DNA from: an uncultured Chloroflexota bacterium
GTDB lineage: Bacteria; Chloroflexota; Anaerolineae; Aggregatilineales; Phototrophicaceae
DNA length: 56,563 bases
Direction of reading: 5' to 3'
NCBI GenBank assembly: GCA_937974245.1
Contig: CALJKV010000025.1
Location: forward strand, 1 to 56,563
Shown here: piece after piece, positions 50,933 to 56,563 of the stretch
Layout of the letters: every line of letters starts with the position of its first letter
How positions within the stretch are numbered: the stretch's first letter is position 1
The notes under the pieces: model-generated
The model's input: only the letters and a program-made list of their open reading frames with translations
What the model was told of the DNA's origin: nothing
The model's database searches: none
Made by a program: the position numbers and the translations under genes

Positions 50933-52449
50933 CGGTTCATCCTTTCATACCGGGTATACCATTTCCAGTTGCTTGTATCGCGTTTGCCCGGTTGTACCAC
51001 CTGGGTCGCTAGCTGGCGTTTCCGGTGGGCGTAAAGCGTTACCGCGATTGCGGCGGCCTCCAGGTCATCATCGGTAGGGGTGTCCTCGTAGGTGTGCATA
51101 CTGAATCGCTGTTCCACGAAGTTCGTATCAATCTTCCCGGCGATGAAGCTAAAACTGTTGAGCAGGTTGACATGGAAGGGGATGTTATGTTTGACGCCCA
51201 TGATGGTGTATTCTTCCAGTGCCCGCCGCATCCTGAGCATGGCCTCGCCACGATCTTCACCCCAGCAGATTAACTTGGCGATCATGCTGTCATAATGGGG
51301 GGTGATTTCGTAACCGCTGTAAACGCCGCTGTCTACGCGGACGCCCGGCCCGGTGGGAGTGATGAGTGTGTTGATCTTACCGACAGACGGCATAAAATTG
51401 GTGTACGGGTCTTCAGCATTAATACGGCATTCAATCGCCCAGGCTTTAGGTTGCAGGAAGCTCTCAGTTGGCCCCATGCGCCGACCACGGGCGATACGAA
51501 TCTGCTCTTTAACCAGGTCAATGCCTGTGACCAGTTCGGTGACAGGGTGTTCGACCTGAAGACGGGTGTTCATCTCCAGGAAGTAGAAGTTTTTATCCTC
51601 GTCCACCATACATTCAATCGTCCCAGCGTTCACATAGTTGACAGATTGAGCCGCCGCGATTGCCATTTGCCCCATGCGCTGGCGCAGGTCATCATCCACG
51701 AAAACGCTGGGCGCTTCTTCCACGAGTTTCTGGTGCCGCCGTTGGATGGAGCATTCCCGCTCACCCAGATGGATCGTATTGCCATGTGTGTCCGCCAGAA
51801 TCTGGAACTCGATATGCCGCGCCCCGACCAGCAATTTTTCCACATAGACATCGCCGTTACCGAAGGCGCTTTCGGCTTCGCGCCGGGCGGTTGCCAGCGC
51901 CTCTCTGAAATTCGCTTCATTGTGGACAGCCCGCATCCCCTTGCCGCCGCCACCGGCAGTAGCCTTAATCAGTAGCGGGAAGCCAATTTGCCGGGCTGCG
52001 GCTATCAAGTCATCGTCCGACAGCCCGGCATCACAACCGGGAATGAGCGGAACATTGTATTTACGAACGGCTACACGGGCAGCATGTTTGTCCCCCATGG
52101 TGGCAATAGCGCTCGGTGATGGGCCGATGAAGATCAAGCCCTCGTCAGTGACTTGTTGGGCAAAATCGGCATTTTCTGCCAGAAAACCGTAACCGGGATG
52201 GATGGCATCCGCGCCGGTTTTCCTGGCAGCTGCGATGATCTTGTCTTTCCGCAGATAGCTTTCACGTGGGGCAGGCGGGCCGATGTGGATCGCCTCGTCA
52301 GCATAGCGCACATGCAGTGCCGCACGATCCGCATCCGAATAGACGGCGACGGTGGGGATGCCCAGGTCGCGGCAGGCGCGGATAATGCGCACGGCGATTT
52401 CGCCTCGGTTGGCGATCAACACTTTGTTGATTTTTGTTTGTTCACGCAT
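50929..52449 (-). CDS. Biotin carboxylase subunit of acyl-CoA carboxylase
   Basis: A 506-residue stand-alone biotin carboxylase. It begins KVLIANRGEIAVRIIRACRD and has the ATP-grasp loop KATAGGGGKGMR, the LGERECSIQRRHQKL strand, EMNTRLQVEHPVTE and RINAEDP. The C-terminal about 55 residues extend past the normal BC end, with an acidic TPTDDDLEAAAIAVTLYA helix. This is common in split PCC systems. With BCCP and the beta subunit it makes a split acyl-CoA carboxylase, probably for propionyl- or acetyl-CoA. Confidence 0.93.
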   Translation of the reverse strand: MREQTKINKVLIANRGEIAVRIIRACRDLGIPTVAVYSDADRAALHVRYADEAIHIGPPAPRESYLRKDKIIAAARKTGADAIHPGYGFLAENADFAQQVTDEGLIFIGPSPSAIATMGDKHAARVAVRKYNVPLIPGCDAGLSDDDLIAAARQIGFPLLIKATAGGGGKGMRAVHNEANFREALATARREAESAFGNGDVYVEKLLVGARHIEFQILADTHGNTIHLGERECSIQRRHQKLVEEAPSVFVDDDLRQRMGQMAIAAAQSVNYVNAGTIECMVDEDKNFYFLEMNTRLQVEHPVTELVTGIDLVKEQIRIARGRRMGPTESFLQPKAWAIECRINAEDPYTNFMPSVGKINTLITPTGPGVRVDSGVYSGYEITPHYDSMIAKLICWGEDRGEAMLRMRRALEEYTIMGVKHNIPFHVNLLNSFSFIAGKIDTNFVEQRFSMHTYEDTPTDDDLEAAAIAVTLYAHRKRQLATQVVQPGKRDTSNWKWYTRYERMNR

Positions 52450-52469
52450 CGTTATATCCTCATCTGCCC

Positions 52470-54020
52470 CTAGAGCGGAATGTTGCCATGTTTACGGGGC
52501 GGGTTCTCGTCGCGCTTGTTTTGCAGTGCTTCCAGCGCGTTGATTAACCGGGCGCGGGTGTCGCGCGGTTCGATCACATCGTCCACAAAACCACGTTCAG
52601 CGGCGATATACGGGTTAGCGAATTTTTTGCGGTAATCCGCTGCCAACTCAATCTTCTTAGCAATCGGATCGTCGGCTTCTTTAAGTTCGCGCCGGAAAAT
52701 AATCTCCACCGCACCTTCCGGCCCCATCACCGCGATTTCCGCCGTCGGCCACGCCAGGTTGAGGTCGCCGCGAATATGCTTGCTGCTCATGACGCAGTAC
52801 GCCCCGCCGTAGGATTTGCGGGTCGTGACGGTTAGTTTGGGGACTGTCGTTTCGCAGTAGGCGAACAGCAGTTTCGCGCCGGAACGGATGATTCCGTTAT
52901 GTTCCTGTTCCGTCCCCGGCATATAGCCCGGCACATCCACAAATGTCACCAGCGGAATATTAAAGGAATCGCAGGTGCGGATAAAACGCGCCGCTTTTTC
53001 GCTGGCTTTGATGTCCAGCACGCCCGCCAGCACCATCGGCTGGTTGCCGACAATCCCGACACTGTGACCGCCCAGACGGGCAAAACCGACGACGATATTT
53101 TCGGCATATTCGGCCTGAATCTCCAGGAAGTGACCATCATCCACAATGCGGGTGATGATGTCCTTTACGTCGTAGGGTTTGTTGGGTTCGTCTGGTACGA
53201 GCGTATCGAGCTCCGTATCAGCCCGCAGCGGGTCATCGGTGGTTGCCAGGAAGGGCGCGTCTTCCATGTTGTTCTGAGGCAGGTAGCTCAGGAGTTCGCG
53301 CACCAGCATCAATGACTCGGTTTCGTTTTCCCCGACCATGTGACAGACGCCGCTTTTAGCCGCATGGACACTCGCGCCACCCAGGTCTTCAAACGAGACA
53401 TCCTCATGCGTGACCTGCTTGACGACATCCGGCCCGGTGATGAACATATAGCTGGTTTTATTGACCATCAGGATAAAGTCGGTGAGCGCCGGGCTGTAGA
53501 CTGAGCCGCCCGCGCACGGCCCCATGATGACGCTGATCTGGGGGACGACCCCGCTGGCGAGCGTATTGCGCAGGAAGATGTCGGCGTACCCGCCCAGGCT
53601 GTCTACGCCTTCCTGGATACGCGCCCCACCGCTGTCGTTCAGGCCAATGACAGGTGCGCCGGTCTTCATCGCCATTTCCATGATTTTGACGATTTTGCGG
53701 GCATGGACTTCGCTCAGTGTGCCGCCAACGATGGTGAAATCCTGCGAGAAGACATACACCAATCGTCCGTCAATCGTCCCCCACCCGGTGACGACGCTGT
53801 CACCCATTGGGCGGTTCTTATCCATGTTGAAGTCATGTTCACGGTGCCGGACAAACGCATCTAACTCGCGGAAACTGCCGGGGTCCAGCAGGATGTCCAG
53901 TCGTTCGCGGGCGGTACTGCGCCCGGATTCGTGTTGGCGTTTGATACGTGTTTCGCCGCCTCCAGCCTGACTTTCAGCTCGTTTGCTGCGTAATTCTTCA
54001 AGTTTAGGATTTGCCACCAT
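52470..54020 (-). CDS. Acyl-CoA carboxylase carboxyltransferase (beta) subunit, PccB-like
   Basis: A 516-residue carboxyltransferase with two crotonase-fold halves. It transfers CO2 from biotin to acyl-CoA. Landmarks are GRSTARERLDILLDPGSF near the start, VYVFSQDFTIVGGTLSE, the first oxyanion hole LNDSGGARIQEG and the GPCAGGSVYSPALTDF segment. In the second half are VDVPGYMPGTEQEHNGIIR and the late KSYGGAYCVMSSK. The sequence type is that of propionyl-CoA carboxylase beta. Its ATG shares one base with the stop of the membrane-protein gene upstream, and the biotin carboxylase starts 20 bases after its stop. The product methylmalonyl-CoA would need a mutase other than the Phe/Gln type at 43431. 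Confidence 0.93.
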   Translation of the reverse strand: MVANPKLEELRSKRAESQAGGGETRIKRQHESGRSTARERLDILLDPGSFRELDAFVRHREHDFNMDKNRPMGDSVVTGWGTIDGRLVYVFSQDFTIVGGTLSEVHARKIVKIMEMAMKTGAPVIGLNDSGGARIQEGVDSLGGYADIFLRNTLASGVVPQISVIMGPCAGGSVYSPALTDFILMVNKTSYMFITGPDVVKQVTHEDVSFEDLGGASVHAAKSGVCHMVGENETESLMLVRELLSYLPQNNMEDAPFLATTDDPLRADTELDTLVPDEPNKPYDVKDIITRIVDDGHFLEIQAEYAENIVVGFARLGGHSVGIVGNQPMVLAGVLDIKASEKAARFIRTCDSFNIPLVTFVDVPGYMPGTEQEHNGIIRSGAKLLFAYCETTVPKLTVTTRKSYGGAYCVMSSKHIRGDLNLAWPTAEIAVMGPEGAVEIIFRRELKEADDPIAKKIELAADYRKKFANPYIAAERGFVDDVIEPRDTRARLINALEALQNKRDENPPRKHGNIPL

Positions 54021-54466
54021 TATACATTGTCTCCACTGACTGATTGTAAGCGCACGGGCTTGGTGAGCAGAAAAGAAATAAGTACGATTGTCCAGGTCAT
54101 CAACGCAGCGATGACCAGGAATGGCAACCGCTGGCGATCATAGTCGGCCTGGGCGAACAGCGCCAGTCGGACGACGCTGTACAGCGTGAACCCAGCGAAC
54201 AGAACCAGCACCCGCCCCCCACCGGGCTTGCCCCGCAGTAACCGCCAGCTTATCCACAGCGCAAAAAAAGCCCACACCCCGCTGGCGAGTGCATCCAGCA
54301 GCAGGGGCAGGGCGATCTGCGCGGCGATTACGCCGGGTGTTTGCAGGGCACGCAGCGCTACATTGACCTGAAAAACCGCCAGAAACAGCGGTAGAACGGC
54401 CAGCCAGCGCCCACAGCCGGGCGCAGTGTTCCGGGTAACGGTATGATTTGCCTGGTTTGCCATCAT
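54020..54466 (-). CDS. Four-helix membrane protein, unknown
   Basis: A 148-residue protein with about four transmembrane helices (about 22-42, 46-70, 82-100 and 110-132) joined by short loops, and a basic loop RLLRGKPGGGR. No family is recognised. Its stop overlaps the PccB start by one base (TAATG), so it leads the carboxylase operon. A link to carboxylase function is not obvious. Confidence 0.7.
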   Translation of the reverse strand: MMANQANHTVTRNTAPGCGRWLAVLPLFLAVFQVNVALRALQTPGVIAAQIALPLLLDALASGVWAFFALWISWRLLRGKPGGGRVLVLFAGFTLYSVVRLALFAQADYDRQRLPFLVIAALMTWTIVLISFLLTKPVRLQSVSGDNV

Positions 54467-54521
54467 TACCGGGTATTATAGCGTGGAGCGTGGGAGCAAA
54501 CAAAGTCGGGATTTTTGTGGC

Positions 54522-55274
54522 CTACGGCGTCAGCCCAAAGCGATTCAACAGTTCCACGATGGCGTTGTTATAAGCCAGGGCGCTTTCTTCCAGCACGCGG
54601 ATGGTGTGCGTGTTTTGCAGGGCTGCGTCTATCTCCGGCGGGACAGACCACTCAAGCGGGCGGTAGGTGAAGCCGTTATGCCAGATGGGGATGATGCGCA
54701 GGCCGGATTCAATCGCCCAGGTGATTTCCTTCAGGCAGACATTCGATTTCAACGTCTCCGGCCCGATGAGCGCCACCAGGTATTGATACCGCTGAATCCG
54801 TTCCCGCAGCGCTTTTTCCCAATCCTCACCCGGCACCAGCGCCAGATCGAGGAACGGTTCCAGCCCGGCCTGCTTGAGCCGTGCCAGTACCAGCAGGGCG
54901 AAGGCGCTGCTTTCACTGCGTTTATAGGAAATGAAGATGTTGGCGGGTTCGGCGGTTTCCAGCAGGTCGAACGCCTGCCGGGTAATCACCAATGTGTCCG
55001 AACCGTCACTGTAGGGTGTGACATACTGGTTGGTGAGGAGCAGGTCGAAGCCGGGGGCGCTGCCAGACCAGCGTTTTTCCATATAGGCGGTGAGTTCCTC
55101 CTGGTCGGCGGTGAGGTCGCCCCGGAAGGTGTAGAGATAGATACGCCAGTGGGTTTCCGCTGCGCCCTCAGCCAGTTCTTTCGCCAGGGTGCGCACGCGG
55201 ACAATCGGATTGGAGGGGAGTGGGCGCTGGCAGACACGTTCCAACCAGGATTCAAACGGGACGGATTCGATCAT
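54522..55274 (-). CDS. TIR-domain protein
   Basis: A 250-residue protein whose C-terminal half (about 111-245) is a TIR domain: NIFISYKRSESSAFALLVL, then FLDLALVPGEDW and the SNVCLKEITWA helix with candidate catalytic Glu183. The N-terminal about 110 residues are an unrecognised domain (WRIYLYTFRGDLTADQEEL). ATG 55274 is preferred: the TTG at 55343 lies in front of a strong terminator at 55305-55330, and GAAGAG precedes the ATG. Sense: a second TIR effector in the window, unlinked to the cassette at 12 kb. It may act as an NADase or a signalling adaptor. Confidence 0.85.
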   Translation of the reverse strand: MIESVPFESWLERVCQRPLPSNPIVRVRTLAKELAEGAAETHWRIYLYTFRGDLTADQEELTAYMEKRWSGSAPGFDLLLTNQYVTPYSDGSDTLVITRQAFDLLETAEPANIFISYKRSESSAFALLVLARLKQAGLEPFLDLALVPGEDWEKALRERIQRYQYLVALIGPETLKSNVCLKEITWAIESGLRIIPIWHNGFTYRPLEWSVPPEIDAALQNTHTIRVLEESALAYNNAIVELLNRFGLTP

Positions 55275-55304
55275 GAGGGTCTCTTCAATCTGTATATCTA
55301 TCGC

Positions 55305-55330
55305 AAAAAACGCAGGCAACCATACCTGCG
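55305..55330 (-). terminator. Rho-independent terminator after the Dam gene
   Basis: On the minus strand CGCAGG, an 8-base loop and CCTGCG form a 6-bp stem with a TTTTTT tail (plus A-run 55305-55310). It separates the methylase transcript from the TIR gene. Confidence 0.75.
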
Positions 55331-55360
55331 CTTTGAAAAACAATGCATGAAATTCTCGGT

Positions 55361-56263
55361 TTATAATAAATATTTTTCGTACAACAAATGTGTTTTGACG
55401 GATTTAGGATCATCAACTTCTGGAAGCAAGAGTTTTGGACTAAAGAAGAGGTATTCCGAGCCAGAATATCGACTTTGCGCACTGTAACCAATATGATAAT
55501 GTAAATTTCTATAGGATTTATATAATTCCTCGACTTCAGAACAACCGTCGTATGAAACAATCCAAGGTTGTTTAATATCTGAAATTAAGTGAGCTATTCT
55601 CTCATGATCCTTACGAATATAATGATTTTCGTATAATCTTTGACCTTTGTTGTAGTAAGGGGGGTCTAGGTAAATTAATGTTTTGTGTGGAAGGTCAGGA
55701 AGCACAGTTGCTATAAATTTCTCAGCATCTAGATTATAGATTTGGACTCGATTACGGTATCGGGCGATGCGTTGAATTCTTTGCACTAGGTCCTTCTTAT
55801 TATAACGTGCATCAATTTTCCACTTGCCTGTTTGTTTCTTACCGCCGATAACCCCACCCTTTAGAATGCCTGAACGATTGGTGCGATTTAGGAAAAATGT
55901 ACTAAAACCCAAATCTAATCTTGAATGATTTTGGGGATGGCGTTGAACCTCTTGCTGACGGAACCAAGTTTCCATTTCTACCGGTGTGTCCATTATCAAC
56001 CGGCTCAAGCTCTCAGTGTCCTCAAGTACGGATTCCCAAAATGCAATCAGGGGCTTGTTTAAGTCGTTTATATGCACCTTTGTTACGTATTCTTGAAATA
56101 AAAGTTGCCATGCGACACCAGCCCCACCCGCATATAATTCAACATATTGCCCATCTAGAAGCTCGTTATGGGAAACTATCAACTTCATAAAGTTTGCCAA
56201 CATGCCTTTGCCCCCTGGATAACGCAGTGGGCTTGCATAGCTATGATGTTGTGATTGCCCCAT
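55361..56263 (-). CDS. DNA adenine methyltransferase, Dam/DpnM type
   Basis: A 300-residue N6-adenine methyltransferase of the D12 class (alpha type). Motif X/SAM region is SPLRYPGGKGMLANF, motif I is YVELYAGGAGVAWQL, and the catalytic motif IV is DPPY in IYLDPPYYNKGQ. Typical Dam length is 270-290, so this is complete. ATG 56263 has GGGGGAG six bases upstream; the ATG at 56269 abuts it. AT-rich codon use differs from the rest of the window, suggesting horizontal transfer. It is cotranscribed with the partial gene before it (12-base gap). No restriction nuclease gene is recognised within the window. Confidence 0.92.
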   Translation of the reverse strand: MGQSQHHSYASPLRYPGGKGMLANFMKLIVSHNELLDGQYVELYAGGAGVAWQLLFQEYVTKVHINDLNKPLIAFWESVLEDTESLSRLIMDTPVEMETWFRQQEVQRHPQNHSRLDLGFSTFFLNRTNRSGILKGGVIGGKKQTGKWKIDARYNKKDLVQRIQRIARYRNRVQIYNLDAEKFIATVLPDLPHKTLIYLDPPYYNKGQRLYENHYIRKDHERIAHLISDIKQPWIVSYDGCSEVEELYKSYRNLHYHIGYSAQSRYSGSEYLFFSPKLLLPEVDDPKSVKTHLLYEKYLL

Positions 56264-56275
56264 AATCATCTCCCC

Positions 56276-56563
56276 CTATGACCATAGCATTGTAACAAAT
56301 TCTTGGATGCTATCCCAATTGGCTTTCAAGTCTGATGGGGCAGGGGTGTAATCTTTGTTATGGACATAGGCATTTAGACTATCAACCGATAATATGTGAT
56401 TGCGTTGTGAATGGAGTAACTTTATCCCCTTTAATTTGGCGGGATCACACGTAGCAGAGGCTTCGAAATGTTTGATTATTGCATTGATTTTTTCCCTTAA
56501 GGACATATCCTTAGAAGCCATTTGAAAAGTAGCGGCAGCCAGAATAAACTGAGGGAATGGACA
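56276..56563 (-). CDS. Partial unknown gene upstream of Dam (3' end)
   Basis: The last 95 codons of a gene that runs off the window edge; the frame is open to 56563. An internal ATG at 56521 would give 81 residues, but the frame is open upstream, so this is more likely the C-terminus of a longer protein. Visible are KINAIIKHFEAS, KGIKLLHSQRNHILSVDSLN, AYVHNKDYTPAPSDLK and a final WDSIQEFVTMLW helix. No family is named with confidence. AT-rich like Dam, it could be the partner of the methylase in a restriction or phage-defence unit; that is inference. Confidence 0.5.
   Translation of the reverse strand, partial: CPFPQFILAAATFQMASKDMSLREKINAIIKHFEASATCDPAKLKGIKLLHSQRNHILSVDSLNAYVHNKDYTPAPSDLKANWDSIQEFVTMLWS

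Noticed and set aside
54483..55487. 334-codon plus-strand ORF opposite the TIR gene
   Set aside because: TIR motifs are clear on the minus strand, and the plus ORF crosses the terminator between TIR and Dam.
1..56563. tRNA or rRNA genes, IS elements, prophage
   Set aside because: No T-loop GGTTCGAATCC-like pattern in a cloverleaf context, no rRNA sequence and no transposase, integrase or phage structural gene was recognised.

Overview
The window is bacterial chromosome, roughly 56-58% GC by eye, with about 50 tightly packed genes on both strands and short, often overlapping, junctions. The gene set points to the phylum Chloroflexota, probably an Anaerolineae-like lineage: a secreted protein with a von Hippel-Lindau beta domain, several large membrane glycosyltransferases, TIR and degenerate Clp proteins, two biotin-dependent acyl-CoA carboxylase systems and a cobalamin-dependent acyl-CoA mutase. 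This placement is inferred from gene content; no rRNA or other marker is present. No tRNA, rRNA, CRISPR array, insertion sequence or prophage was recognised.

Layout. 1-2700: the end of a WD40 gene, a lipoprotein and a FecR/VHL-beta secreted protein broken by an amber codon. 2700-9650: lipoamide dehydrogenase, a metA-metY methionine pair behind a leader with an intrinsic terminator, PPK2, a small membrane protein and a TrmH-type RNA methylase. 9845-13553: a three-gene cassette of a Clp-like unfoldase with a ruined first ATPase domain, a tandem-TIR protein and an unknown protein, followed by a phosphohexomutase. 15.6-22.7 kb: a minus-strand surface-glycan or glycolipid operon (B12 radical SAM enzyme, methyltransferase, small unknown gene, flippase, membrane glycosyltransferase, GT4). 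22.7-26.9 kb: a DUF433/pseudo-histidine-kinase fusion, a membrane protein, enoyl-CoA hydratase and a fused biotin carboxylase-BCCP. 27.2-32.8 kb: a dipeptide/oligopeptide ABC operon. 32.8-43.3 kb: housekeeping and accessory genes (FmdB-type zinc ribbon, GNAT, thioredoxin-like DUF255, XRE regulator with membrane partner, YbaK, DusB, two SDRs, a conserved membrane protein). 43.4-54.5 kb: an acyl-CoA mutase large subunit with isobutyryl-CoA-mutase-type residues, a CHAD protein, two membrane glycosyltransferases and a split carboxylase (beta, biotin carboxylase, BCCP). 54.5-56.6 kb: a TIR protein and an AT-rich end with a Dam-type methylase and a partial gene.

How the genes work together. The carboxylases, enoyl-CoA hydratase and acyl-CoA mutase fit branched or short-chain acyl-CoA metabolism. 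PPK2 and CHAD both relate to polyphosphate. The six-gene minus-strand cluster around 16-22.7 kb looks like one glycan export unit. The most system-like new item is the Clp-like/tandem-TIR/unknown cassette: its unfoldase keeps an intact second ATPase domain but has lost D1 catalytic residues and the ClpP-docking tripeptide, so it may be a stand-alone remodeller or sensor working with TIR effectors. Other items worth follow-up are the metA-metY attenuator leader, the amber-interrupted VHL domain, the DUF433/pseudo-kinase fusion, the non-MCM active site of the mutase, and a family of GTAGGGGC-type palindromic repeats, one of which sits inside the flippase coding sequence.
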